Shown here piece after piece: positions 17,923 to 26,916 of a DNA stretch of 64,000 nt (the stretch's first letter is position 1; each line of letters opens with the position of its first letter). The notes under the pieces were generated by a model. It did not search any database. It saw only the letters and a program-made list of their open reading frames with translations, and had not been told where the DNA came from. This stretch comes from Sediminicola arcticus (GTDB taxonomy: Bacteria; Bacteroidota; Bacteroidia; Flavobacteriales; Flavobacteriaceae), in contig NZ_JBEXAE010000004.1 in assembly GCF_040566695.1 (NCBI RefSeq), positions 62,001 to 126,000 on the forward strand, written 5' to 3'. The position numbers and the translations under genes are program-made.

Positions 17923-18510
17923 ATGCTATTTGACCACTTGAAAAATTTTCAAATTATTTTAGCCTCTGGGTCTCCTAGGCGACAGCAATTTTTTAAGGAA
18001 TTGGGGTTGGATTTTGAAATCCGCCTAAAGCCTGTGGAAGAAGTATATCCAAAGGAATTAAGAGGTGCCGAAATTTCAGATTACCTGGCTGTTCTAAAAG
18101 CGGCACCATTTAAAAATGAACTCATAGAAAAAGAAATTTTGATCACTTCGGACACGGTGGTGTGGCACAACGAAACGTCATTGGCTAAACCTAAGGATGC
18201 CAAGGAGGCATTTAAGATGATTAAGGCATTATCCGATGATTGGCATGAGGTGATTACCTCTGTATGTTTTACCACCTCTTTAACGCAAAAAACTGAACAT
18301 CACATCACGAGGGTGAAATTCAAACCACTGGTAGAAGATGAAATTTGGTATTATATTGAAAACTACAAGCCTTTTGATAAGGCTGGTGGTTATGGTATAC
18401 AAGAGTGGATAGGGCTCATTGGCATTGAACAAATTGAAGGGTCTTATGCCAATGTGGTGGGTCTCCCTACGCATATCGTTTACAAAACGTTAATGGACAT
18501 GGCTAACTAA
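17923..18510 (+). CDS. maf: Maf family nucleotide pyrophosphatase
   Basis: 195 residues. The N-terminal nucleotide-binding motif ASGSPRRQQFF is diagnostic for Maf/YhdE. ITSDTVVWHN carries the conserved Asp for metal binding and KPKDAKEAF follows it; the C-terminal segment DKAGGYGIQEW is also conserved. Maf enzymes hydrolyse non-canonical or canonical NTPs to NMP and pyrophosphate (YhdE type acts on dTTP/UTP) in the cytoplasm. It is the last of three closely spaced genes. The gene two positions downstream often carries the Maf name in databases by error; this one is the true Maf. Confidence 0.93.
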   Translation: MLFDHLKNFQIILASGSPRRQQFFKELGLDFEIRLKPVEEVYPKELRGAEISDYLAVLKAAPFKNELIEKEILITSDTVVWHNETSLAKPKDAKEAFKMIKALSDDWHEVITSVCFTTSLTQKTEHHITRVKFKPLVEDEIWYYIENYKPFDKAGGYGIQEWIGLIGIEQIEGSYANVVGLPTHIVYKTLMDMAN

Positions 18511-18546
18511 ACGATTTTGGGTAATTTTGAGAAAAACAGATGAAAA

Positions 18547-19497
18547 ATGAAATTGGCATTTAACCTTAAAACCTTTATTTTTTTATTGACTTTATCAACT
18601 CTTTGCTTTACTTCTTGCAAAAAAGTAGCCTCTAAAAAGAACACAGAATTAATAGAAAATAGGAGTCAAATTAAGGATATTCCTAAAAAAGAAGTATCCA
18701 AAGCATTTAAAGACTACTGGTATGCAGGAACTGCAGAAATAACCTCCTATAAACTTGAGCAAGCAAGGTATGGTGAGATTAGGGAAGGAGAAGCTGTATT
18801 GGTATTTGTAACCGAGCCTTTTTTAGCCGACAAACAAGTAAAGGCAGATCAAAGCAATGCAAATAATGTGCCCGTTCTTAAACTAAATACAAATAAAAAA
18901 TTCCGAACCGGAATCTACCCATACTCCATCATGACGAGCAGCTTTTACTCCGTTCATGATAATGCTCATGCTCTAAAAATTTCTAATAGCGTTCAGGAGT
19001 GGTGCGGGCATGTATATGCCCAATTAAATAATAGGGATAAATTTGAGGTACTATCGCACTCTTATTTTGAAAGTGAGGCCGATCAAGAATTCAAATTAGA
19101 AAAGGCCACTTTGGAGGATGAGCTATGGAACAAAATTCGCATAAATCCAGGAAGTCTACCAATAGGATCGCTTCAGGTGATACCGTCTATGGAATACACT
19201 AGGTTACATCATAAAACTTTTAAGGAATATGATGCCATCGCTAGACTAACTAATAATGGAGCATTAACAAATTATACTATAGATTACCCAACATTAGAGC
19301 GGACCTTGGAAATTAACTTTACTACTGACTTTCCTTATATTATAGAAAACTGGTCCGAAACAGCTCCAAGCGGTTTTGGTGGTGGTGCCAAGCCACTAAT
19401 AACCAAAGCAACAAAAATGAAGACATTAAACACGCCTTATTGGCAAGAAAACCATAACAGTGACCTATTTTTGCGCGATATTTTAGGTTTAAAATAA
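18547..19497 (+). CDS. Conserved flavobacterial lipoprotein
   Basis: 316 residues. The signal peptide ends in a lipobox (TLCFTSC), so a lipid-anchored envelope protein is expected. The body is largely beta-rich by appearance (KDYWYAGTAEITSY, EAVLVFVTEPF, GIYPYSIMTSSFY) with no catalytic motif recognised. From memory, homologues in this family are often labelled 'septum formation inhibitor Maf', apparently because they follow true maf genes; the sequence has no Maf motif. Its stop overlaps the MscS start by one base (TAATG), so the pair is co-translated. Function is unknown. Confidence 0.85.
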   Translation: MKLAFNLKTFIFLLTLSTLCFTSCKKVASKKNTELIENRSQIKDIPKKEVSKAFKDYWYAGTAEITSYKLEQARYGEIREGEAVLVFVTEPFLADKQVKADQSNANNVPVLKLNTNKKFRTGIYPYSIMTSSFYSVHDNAHALKISNSVQEWCGHVYAQLNNRDKFEVLSHSYFESEADQEFKLEKATLEDELWNKIRINPGSLPIGSLQVIPSMEYTRLHHKTFKEYDAIARLTNNGALTNYTIDYPTLERTLEINFTTDFPYIIENWSETAPSGFGGGAKPLITKATKMKTLNTPYWQENHNSDLFLRDILGLK

Positions 19498-20039
19498 TGA
19501 AAGAATTAATTTTTGAATATCAGAGACAGTTATTAGGTACCATTATTTGTGTCTTAATTTTATTGATCTCTAGATTCGCTAGTACAAAGGCCATCCGAAA
19601 GGTTGGAAAATTAAGGGATATCCATGAAGCGCGAACACGCCTGATTATAAAGTATGTTTCTGTAGGACACACCATTCTAGCATTTAGCGTTTTAATTTTT
19701 GTTTGGGGCGTAAATTTTAGAGAATTAGGATTGGTTCTTTCCTCTGTTTTTGCAATTCTAGGAGTAGCACTCTTTGCAAACTGGTCCATTTTAAGCAACA
19801 TTACCGCCGGCGTTATCCTCTTCTTTTCATTTCCATTTAAAATTGGGGATAGAATACGGATTTTAGACAAGGAGGTTCCGGATGAAGCTGTAATTATAGA
19901 CATCAAAGCGTTTTATTTTCATATGATTAACGATCATGGGGAACACATCACCTACCCTAATAACCTGTTACTTCAAAAAGGAGTTGTTCTTATTGAAAAA
20001 CAGGTACACTTAGATGAGGATGGCAGTGGTATCCTTTAG
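19497..20039 (+). CDS. Small MscS-family mechanosensitive channel
   Basis: 180 residues. Two or three membrane helices (residues 8-24, 54-72, 77-95) are followed by a beta domain fragment. The pore-lining helix and following segment (ALFANWSILSNITAGVILFFSFPFKIGDRI) match the MscS signature, including the FKIGDRI turn. It is short compared with canonical MscS (about 280 residues): the C-terminal alpha/beta cytoplasmic vestibule appears to be missing. It would relieve osmotic stress or be a minimal channel. It is coupled to the upstream lipoprotein by a TAATG overlap, and the gene pair may work together at the envelope. Confidence 0.85.
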   Translation: MKELIFEYQRQLLGTIICVLILLISRFASTKAIRKVGKLRDIHEARTRLIIKYVSVGHTILAFSVLIFVWGVNFRELGLVLSSVFAILGVALFANWSILSNITAGVILFFSFPFKIGDRIRILDKEVPDEAVIIDIKAFYFHMINDHGEHITYPNNLLLQKGVVLIEKQVHLDEDGSGIL

Positions 20040-20116
20040 TCTTGTTAAAGAAGTTCTAAAAATTGCGGGTTCGTTGTTAATCTTTCTATATTTGAGCACC
20101 AACTAAAATCAAAAGT

Positions 20117-22651
20117 ATGCGTCATTTTCTGGTATTTTGTACAGGGATATTATTTTCCACCAATTTGATCCTTGCCCAACTGCCAAAAAAAAGCACAACT
20201 TCAGACATCTACCACTCCATTCAGAAATTAAACTTTTTAGGCACGGCACTCTATATTGCCGCACATCCCGATGATGAAAATACTAGGTTAATTTCATACC
20301 TATCCAATGAAGTAAAAGCTAGGACCGCTTATTTATCCCTTACACGAGGAGATGGGGGTCAAAATCTTATAGGTACAGAGCTTAGGGAACTTTTAGGGGT
20401 TCTCAGAACAGAAGAATTATTAGCCGCTAGGAGAATAGATGGAGGCGAACAATATTTTACTAGGGCCAACGATTTTGGATACTCCAAACATCCTGATGAG
20501 ACTTTGGAAATATGGAACAAAGAAGCTGTTTTAGGTGACGTTGTTTGGGCCATTCGCAACTTAAAGCCCGATGTGATAATCAATCGGTTTGACCATAGGT
20601 CGCCAGGCTCTACCCATGGACACCATACCTCATCTGCCATGTTAAGTGTAGAAGCATTTGACCTTGTAAATGACAAAAATGCGTATCCATCACAATTAGC
20701 CCTAACAGAGACATGGCAACCCAAAAGGTTATTCTTTAACACTAGTTGGTGGTTTTATGGCAGTGAAGAGAATTTCAAAAATGCTGATAAATCCAAAATG
20801 CTTTCATTAGATGTGGGTGTTTATTATCCTTTAATGGGACTTTCCAATAATGAGATAGCATCCATGGCCAGTAGCCAGCATTTATGTCAAGGATTTGGGA
20901 GGGTTTCTAGCAGAGGTAGCGAAGAGGAATACATTGAACTGCTTAAGGGAGACCTCCCCTTAGATAAGAATAATGTTTTCGACGGTATTGATACCTCTTG
21001 GTCAAGAGTAAAAGGTGGTCAAGCAATTGGTGAGCTTTTATACAAGGTTGAAAACAACTTCAACTTTAAGGACCCTGCAATTCATCTACCTAAATTGATG
21101 GAAGCCTATAAACTCCTTAAAAATATTTCAGATGAGCACTGGAAGTCCATCAAGACAAAGGAATTAGAAGATATTATTAGCGCCGTAGCAGGATTATATT
21201 TGGAAGCTTCCTCAGAAGTAGCTGATGCCGTTCCAGGCAGCACCATTACAATTGATATTGAAGCAGTGAAAAGAAGCACCGTTAATATTACCTTGAAAGG
21301 TATAGAAATCTCTGGTACACCTACTACCCTACTCCCTAACCTTCCTTTAAAAACCAATATCAAAGAGAATTTCAAAATAGATTTTAAAATTCCTGAAAAT
21401 ACTAAGTACACAAGTCCCTACTGGTTATCAAAAAAAGGAAGTCTAGGAATGTATGCTGTTGATGATCAGAAATTAATAGGAAAAGCCGAAACTCCCATTC
21501 CATTTACAACAACCTTCAACCTGGAAATAGACGGCACACCCATCGCTCTAAAAAGTCCAATAATTCACCATTACTCAAAACCTGATAAAGGAGAACTTTA
21601 TGAGCCATTTGCAGTATTGCCTAAAACAACTGCCAGTATTAACAACAAAGTCAATATCTTCTCTGATTCTGAATCCAAAGAAATACCAGTCCAAATAAGA
21701 GCGGGCCAAGATAATATACGTGGAATTGTTTCATTGGAGGTCCCTAAAAATTGGACGGTAAATCCTACTAAAATCAATGTTACCATTGCGCAAAAAGGGG
21801 ATGAAAGTACCGTATACTTTAAGGTTACACCCCCCAATAAAGAAAGTGAAGGAGAAATAACACCTAGGGTAACCGTAAATGAACATGTTTATTCCCAAGA
21901 GTTGGTAGTCATCAATTATGACCACATACCTAAACAATCCGTGCTCTTACCAGCGTCTGTAAAAGTGGTACGCCTAAATATTGAAAAGAAAGGCGAAAAT
22001 ATCGGATATATAATGGGAGCTGGGGATGATGTACCAAAAAGTTTAGAACAGATTGGATATAAAGTTTACCCAATAGATCTAATTAGTGTCCAAGAAGGAA
22101 CTTTGTCAAAATATGATGCCATTGTAGTCGGAATAAGGGCATATAACGTTGTGGATGCCTTGAGATTTAAACAGAAATATTTATTGGACTATGTGAAAAA
22201 TGGAGGGAATTTAATTATCCAATATAATACCTCCGGAAGGAGTGGATTGGATTTCCCCAATCTTGCGCCTTATAAGCTTACCGTTTCTAGAGACAGGGTT
22301 ACTGATGAAAATTCAGAAGTAACTATTTTGGCAAAAGAGCATCCTATTGTAAACGTACCTAATAAAATAAATGCATCAGACTTTAATGGCTGGGTTCAAG
22401 AGCGAGGTTTATATTTTCCTAATGAATGGGGTACGGAGTTTACCCCTATCCTATCCATGCAAGACAAGGGAGATCCTGTAACAAATGGCAGTTTGTTAGT
22501 AGCTCCTTATGGCAAGGGTAACTATATTTACACTGGATTGAGTTTCTTTAGGGAATTGCCGGAAGGCGTTGCTGGTGCATATAAACTATTCGCAAATATG
22601 TTATCTTTAGGCAAAACCGATAGCAATCTAGAAAATTTGCTTAAAAACTAG
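20117..22651 (+). CDS. Large exported PIG-L family deacetylase
   Basis: 844 residues with a signal peptide (cleavage near ILAQ). The PIG-L domain at residues 40-300 contains the zinc motif AAHPDDEN and the conserved LTRGDGGQN; HGHHTSS supplies a later His pair. A middle beta-rich region (about 350-610) looks like NPCBM or Ig-like modules, and the C-terminal ~200 residues (KYDAIVVGIRAYN, GNLIIQYNTSG, GKGNYIYTGLSFFRE) resemble a glutamine-amidotransferase/ThuA-like fold without an obvious nucleophile. It may deacetylate an N-acetyl sugar outside the cytoplasm. A 33-residue membrane peptide and an SSS transporter follow within 105 bp, which suggests deacetylation coupled to uptake. Confidence 0.88.
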   Translation: MRHFLVFCTGILFSTNLILAQLPKKSTTSDIYHSIQKLNFLGTALYIAAHPDDENTRLISYLSNEVKARTAYLSLTRGDGGQNLIGTELRELLGVLRTEELLAARRIDGGEQYFTRANDFGYSKHPDETLEIWNKEAVLGDVVWAIRNLKPDVIINRFDHRSPGSTHGHHTSSAMLSVEAFDLVNDKNAYPSQLALTETWQPKRLFFNTSWWFYGSEENFKNADKSKMLSLDVGVYYPLMGLSNNEIASMASSQHLCQGFGRVSSRGSEEEYIELLKGDLPLDKNNVFDGIDTSWSRVKGGQAIGELLYKVENNFNFKDPAIHLPKLMEAYKLLKNISDEHWKSIKTKELEDIISAVAGLYLEASSEVADAVPGSTITIDIEAVKRSTVNITLKGIEISGTPTTLLPNLPLKTNIKENFKIDFKIPENTKYTSPYWLSKKGSLGMYAVDDQKLIGKAETPIPFTTTFNLEIDGTPIALKSPIIHHYSKPDKGELYEPFAVLPKTTASINNKVNIFSDSESKEIPVQIRAGQDNIRGIVSLEVPKNWTVNPTKINVTIAQKGDESTVYFKVTPPNKESEGEITPRVTVNEHVYSQELVVINYDHIPKQSVLLPASVKVVRLNIEKKGENIGYIMGAGDDVPKSLEQIGYKVYPIDLISVQEGTLSKYDAIVVGIRAYNVVDALRFKQKYLLDYVKNGGNLIIQYNTSGRSGLDFPNLAPYKLTVSRDRVTDENSEVTILAKEHPIVNVPNKINASDFNGWVQERGLYFPNEWGTEFTPILSMQDKGDPVTNGSLLVAPYGKGNYIYTGLSFFRELPEGVAGAYKLFANMLSLGKTDSNLENLLKN

Positions 22652-22653
22652 CC

Positions 22654-22755
22654 ATGCAAGAGAAAATTGATTGGAAAAAAGAATATACTGCAGTGATTAT
22701 ATTAAATGTAATCTACATTCTTGTTTTTTACTTCATAATGACCTTTAATAAGTAA
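22654..22755 (+). CDS. 33-residue single-pass membrane peptide upstream of the symporter
   Basis: ATG 22654 begins 2 bp after the PIG-L stop, and the TAA at 22753-22755 ends 1 bp before the symporter ATG. The product has a charged N-terminus (MQEKIDWKKEY) and one membrane helix (TAVIILNVIYILVFYFIM), ending FNK. Tight packing between two real genes, no stop in frame, and a plausible membrane segment support it as a real small gene. It may be an accessory subunit of the SSS transporter; that is inference. Confidence 0.75.
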   Translation: MQEKIDWKKEYTAVIILNVIYILVFYFIMTFNK

Positions 22756-22756
22756 T

Positions 22757-24472
22757 ATGGGAGCATTAGATTGGAGTATACTGGTGGGTACTTTGTTATT
22801 TATTGTTGGTTTTGGTGTTTGGAAAACACGAGGAAGCAAAAGCGTTAATGATTATGTCTTAGGAGGCAGTGAGGCAAAATGGTGGACTATAGGGCTTTCC
22901 GTTATGGCTACCCAGGCAAGTGCCATTACATTTCTATCTACCCCAGGACAGGCATTCCACGACGGAATGGGCTTTGTTCAATTCTATTTTGGTCTGCCTT
23001 TGGCTATGATCATTATCTGTATTGTATTTATTCCTATCTATCACAGATTAAAAGTATACACTGCCTATGAATTATTGGAAAACCGTTTCGATCTAAAGAC
23101 ACGTACCCTTACCGCCTTCCTATTCTTAATACAAAGAGGTCTATCCGCCGGGATTACCATTTATGCGCCTTCCATCATATTATCTGCCGTACTAGGATGG
23201 GACTTAAGGACCTTGAATATCATTATAGGTGCACTGGTCATCATCTATACCGTTTCTGGGGGTACCAAAGCGGTAAGCGTTACACAGAAGCAACAAATGT
23301 TCATTATAATGACGGGGATGTTTGTAGCCTTCTTTTTTATTTTGGGATATCTTCCCAATGATATAAATTTCAGTAAGGCATTAAAAATTGCAGGAGCGAG
23401 CAATAAATTAGAGATATTAAATTTTGATTTTGACACCGATACTAGATATACCTTTTGGAGCGGTATAACAGGCGGATTATTCTTGGCCTTGGCCTATTTT
23501 GGTACCGATCAGAGTCAGGTTCAACGTTATTTGTCCGGCAAATCTGTAAGGGAAAGTCAATTGGGATTAATTTTTAATGGGATTCTAAAAATCCCAATGC
23601 AATTCTTTATCCTCTTGGTGGGTGTTATGGTTTTCGTATTCTTTCAATACAATCACTCTCCGCTAAACTTCAATCCGGCTGCTACCAATGCCGTTATGGA
23701 ATCGCCCTTGGCCAATGATTACAAAATTTTACAAGAAGGGCATTTGGAATTGGAAGTTGAGAAAAAAATGGCACAGAACAGATATTCTGCTGCATTGGAT
23801 CTCAAGGAATATGATGCTACGGAAGAGGCCAAACAAAATATCATATCCATAAATAAAAGGGAAAGATATAATCGGGAAGCGGCCAAAGCCATGATTCAAA
23901 AGGCCGATAGTGATATAGAAACCAATGATAAGGATTATGTATTTATCCATTTTATCCTTAATTACCTACCAAAGGGGCTTATTGGGCTATTGTTAGCAGT
24001 TATTCTGTCCGCAGCCATGTCTTCTACTGCTGCCGAATTAAATGCCTTAGGTACCATTACAGCCTTGGATCTCTATAAGCGCTATAGGGTTGCTGGCCTT
24101 ACAGACGAGCACTATGTGAAGATTTCGAAATTATTTACCTTGCTATGGGGAATAGTGGCCATCATCATTGCATGTGTGGCCAATTTATTTGAAAATCTAA
24201 TACAATTGGTAAATATTATTGGTTCTATATTTTATGGTAATGTGCTGGGCATCTTTTTAATAGCCTTCTTTTTTAAATTTATTAAAGGAAATGGGGTTTT
24301 TGTTGCGGCAGTGATTACCCAAGTAATTGTGATTATTGGGTATAAATACGATTGGATGTCCTATTTATGGTTAAATGCTTTTGGTTGCGGGTTGGTTATC
24401 ACCCTGGGTTACATTCTGGAAGGTTTTGATAGATTGCTTAAAAATCCTCCCATAAAGGCTGAAGACCTTTAA
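22757..24472 (+). CDS. Sodium:solute symporter (SSS/SLC5 family)
   Basis: 571 residues and about 13 membrane helices. The SSS signatures are visible: the N-terminal unwound helix region (GGSEAKWWTIGLSVMATQ), GLSAGITIYAPSI, and LAYFGTDQSQVQRYLSG, the conserved SSS stretch. A hydrophilic insertion of about 75 residues lies between helices at roughly residues 315-395 (KILQEGHLELEVEKKMAQN), richer in charge than typical SSS loops. It imports a sugar or other organic solute with sodium; the substrate is not set by sequence. Neighbouring PIG-L deacetylase and galactokinase genes point to a sugar. Confidence 0.92.
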   Translation: MGALDWSILVGTLLFIVGFGVWKTRGSKSVNDYVLGGSEAKWWTIGLSVMATQASAITFLSTPGQAFHDGMGFVQFYFGLPLAMIIICIVFIPIYHRLKVYTAYELLENRFDLKTRTLTAFLFLIQRGLSAGITIYAPSIILSAVLGWDLRTLNIIIGALVIIYTVSGGTKAVSVTQKQQMFIIMTGMFVAFFFILGYLPNDINFSKALKIAGASNKLEILNFDFDTDTRYTFWSGITGGLFLALAYFGTDQSQVQRYLSGKSVRESQLGLIFNGILKIPMQFFILLVGVMVFVFFQYNHSPLNFNPAATNAVMESPLANDYKILQEGHLELEVEKKMAQNRYSAALDLKEYDATEEAKQNIISINKRERYNREAAKAMIQKADSDIETNDKDYVFIHFILNYLPKGLIGLLLAVILSAAMSSTAAELNALGTITALDLYKRYRVAGLTDEHYVKISKLFTLLWGIVAIIIACVANLFENLIQLVNIIGSIFYGNVLGIFLIAFFFKFIKGNGVFVAAVITQVIVIIGYKYDWMSYLWLNAFGCGLVITLGYILEGFDRLLKNPPIKAEDL

Positions 24473-24670
24473 TTTAATTACAAAAGATCCATCTCTATAA
24501 ATTATATAGAAAAGCACTACTATCCCGAGATAAAGATTATAAAGTAAAACCAATTTATATAACGGTCCTTTGAAGAATTGATTAGCAAGAGGTGCAGGTG
24601 CTATTCATTAGATGACTAATTCGTGATAAACAGCTCTGTGAGAACTAGCGCATATTAAATTCTATGTAAG

Positions 24671-25831
24671 ATGACTCGGGATATAGTAGAGGCTTATTTC
24701 AAAAAACAGTATACTAACAATCCCTATATCATAAAATCTCCTGGTCGGATTAATATTATAGGGGAACATACAGATTATAACCTTGGTTATGCTTTACCTG
24801 CTTCCATTGAAAAGTCGATCTACTTTGCTATTAATAAAAACAATTCCCTATACTTCCAAATTGAAGCCTTTTTAGCCGAACCAGAAAAAATTACCTTATC
24901 TATTAACGGTAAAGGTCATAGTTTCAATTCTTTTTGGGGAAACTATTTTGAGGCAATCCTTCACATTCTAGTTGAAAGGAAATATCCTATTCAGGGATTG
25001 GACTGCGTATTTGGGGGCAATATCCCCATAGGTTTTGGACTATCCTCCTCCGCTGCTCTTTGCTGCGGATTTACCTATGCTGTTTCAGTGGTATTGGATA
25101 TTAAAATACCTAGGGAGGAAATAGCCCTGATTGCACAAGAAGCTGAACATAAAATAGGTTTGAATTGCGGCCTAATGGACCAATATGCGGTTCTATTTGG
25201 TAAAAAATCACATGCATTATTTCTGGATTGTAAAGATTTGAGTTATGCTTATATCCCAATTAATTTAAAGGGATATAGTTGGATTTTGATCAACTCCAAT
25301 ATTAAACATGAATTAGCTGTGGATTCTGAATATAACCTCCGTAGAAAGTCTTGTGAAGAAGTAGTGCAGAAATTAAAAAAGGCCAACGCAAGAATTAATT
25401 CGCTTAGGGATGTTTCCATAAAAGATTTAATGAAAATAAAAAACCTTCTACCTGAGACAAATTTCAAAAGGGCACTCCATGTAATCCAAGAAAATGAACG
25501 TGTTTTAAAAATGATTGATGCCCTTAAAACAGGAAATGCACAACTGGTAGGCTCAATTTTACTGGAGGGCCATATATCTTTGTCCACAAAATACGAAGTG
25601 AGTACCAAAGAATTGGATTTTCTGGTAGAAATTAGCCAAAAACAAGAAGGGGTGCTAGGATCTAGAATGATGGGCGGAGGTTTTGGAGGATGTACCATTA
25701 ATCTTATCAAACATGAATACCTAGCGACTGCCGTAAAAGATATTATAGAAGCCTACAGGACTCAAACAGGAATTGAGGCTGTCTATACCCATTTGGAAAT
25801 TGGAGATAGTGTGCAATTGTTATCTTCCTAA
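24671..25831 (+). CDS. galK: Galactokinase
   Basis: 386 residues, normal GalK length. The galactokinase signature GRINIIGEHTDYN (Arg26, Glu32, His33, Asp35) binds sugar; GHMP ATP motif GFGLSSSAA is at about 121-129; catalytic Asp170 lies in GLMDQYA; and the C-terminal motif MGGGFGGC is intact. It phosphorylates galactose to galactose-1-phosphate in the cytoplasm. galT and galE are not nearby, so the rest of the Leloir pathway must be elsewhere. The 198-bp spacer upstream shows no clear promoter and no other gene. Confidence 0.93.
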   Translation: MTRDIVEAYFKKQYTNNPYIIKSPGRINIIGEHTDYNLGYALPASIEKSIYFAINKNNSLYFQIEAFLAEPEKITLSINGKGHSFNSFWGNYFEAILHILVERKYPIQGLDCVFGGNIPIGFGLSSSAALCCGFTYAVSVVLDIKIPREEIALIAQEAEHKIGLNCGLMDQYAVLFGKKSHALFLDCKDLSYAYIPINLKGYSWILINSNIKHELAVDSEYNLRRKSCEEVVQKLKKANARINSLRDVSIKDLMKIKNLLPETNFKRALHVIQENERVLKMIDALKTGNAQLVGSILLEGHISLSTKYEVSTKELDFLVEISQKQEGVLGSRMMGGGFGGCTINLIKHEYLATAVKDIIEAYRTQTGIEAVYTHLEIGDSVQLLSS

Positions 25832-25928
25832 AAAATACAATCTGAAAGAGAATTATGATATTACTAATTCTTGATAGTGCAGCAAAGTAACAAGAGCATT
25901 GGAATTGGAAATTTTCAATAAAGGACAT

Positions 25929-25958
25929 AAAAAAACCCAACAGTTAAACTGCTGGGTC
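25929..25958 (-). terminator. Terminator after the DUF2911 gene
   Basis: ACCCAACAG pairs with CTGCTGGGT with one mismatch. On the minus strand the hairpin is followed by a run of U (A tract 25929-25935 on the plus strand). It lies 22 bp beyond the DUF2911 stop and may also stop galK transcripts from the other side. Confidence 0.8.
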
Positions 25959-25979
25959 TTAAAATTTAAAGATTTTATA

Positions 25980-26825
25980 TTATTTAGCTCCCCACTCTTT
26001 TAAGGAATCTTTATTCATTTTTACATAATCTGCATTCCCTGCAGCCTCTGCACCGGCCAAAGATTTTTTAGCAGCTTCTATAGCTCCCTTTTTATCTCCG
26101 GCTTTTGCGTAGATCAAAGATTGCTGTCTCAATTGCCAGTAAGCTGGTTTAGTGGTCATGGCCATTGCCTTATCCATCCAAGTCTTAGCTTTTGCAATAT
26201 CTTTCCCCTCACTGTAAAAATATACAGCCGAAGCATAATAGTCACCTGCGTCTGGTCCTGCCATAGTTTTTTCAATAGCTTTCATAACCATTGCATCTGT
26301 AGGTACATCAAATTTTACCCCAATATATGCTTTCTCCCAAAGGATACCCAACACAGCTGAAGTACTTGTTAAATCATCAAAGGTCATTGTAAATGTTTCA
26401 ACAGGCGATGGCATTGCATCAACCGTTACAACAGTTTTTGCTGCTATTTTTGTTTCATCCCATTCTGCAGGAGTTCCCCCACCTTGTGTATCTGTATAGA
26501 AAAATACCTCCCATGTAGATGCTCCCGGTTTGGTAAAGATAGCATAGGTACCTGCTTTAAGAGCTTGCCCGTCTACCATTACATCAGTACTAAAGGTGAT
26601 TAGTGTTCTGGCGTTGGCTCCAGTGCGCCATAGCATATCGTAAGGCACCAAATCCCCGAAAATAGTTCTACCCCTCATGGATGGTCTTGAATATTCTAAG
26701 GTAACGTCGGTCATCCCCACGGTCTGCCATACTTTTGCGGCCGGACTCGGAGCTGGAGTTTCAATTTGTGCCTGTACAGAATATGTGGCAACAACTGCTA
26801 ATAATAGTAGTATTAATTTTTTCAT
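25980..26825 (-). CDS. Exported DUF2911 protein with TPR-like C-terminus
   Basis: 281 residues with a signal peptide (LLLLAVVATYSVQAQ). The DUF2911 domain covers about residues 25-175: VTLEYSRPSMRGRTIFG, PYDMLWRTGANA and GTYAIFTKPG are its typical segments. The remaining ~100 residues are helical repeats (YYASAVYFYSEGKDIAKAKTWMDKAM) like TPR. DUF2911 proteins are widespread periplasmic proteins of Bacteroidota without a proven function. On the minus strand a TAGTTTTG at 26857-26850 matches the -7 consensus and gives a 5' leader of about 25 nt. It is monocistronic, with its own terminator. Confidence 0.88.
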   Translation of the reverse strand: MKKLILLLLAVVATYSVQAQIETPAPSPAAKVWQTVGMTDVTLEYSRPSMRGRTIFGDLVPYDMLWRTGANARTLITFSTDVMVDGQALKAGTYAIFTKPGASTWEVFFYTDTQGGGTPAEWDETKIAAKTVVTVDAMPSPVETFTMTFDDLTSTSAVLGILWEKAYIGVKFDVPTDAMVMKAIEKTMAGPDAGDYYASAVYFYSEGKDIAKAKTWMDKAMAMTTKPAYWQLRQQSLIYAKAGDKKGAIEAAKKSLAGAEAAGNADYVKMNKDSLKEWGAK

Positions 26826-26849
26826 TTTTTTACGATTTATACGTTTTTA

Positions 26850-26857
26850 CAAAACTA
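26850..26857 (-). promoter_or_regulatory. -7 promoter element of the DUF2911 gene
   Basis: TAGTTTTG on the minus strand fits TAnnTTTG and lies 25 bp before the ATG at 26825. A good -33 TTG was not seen at the standard distance. Confidence 0.4.
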
Positions 26858-26916
26858 CTTATAATGACAAGGTAGGTTTGTTAATAATTCCTTAAATAAA
26901 AAAATGAAAAGTTTGC

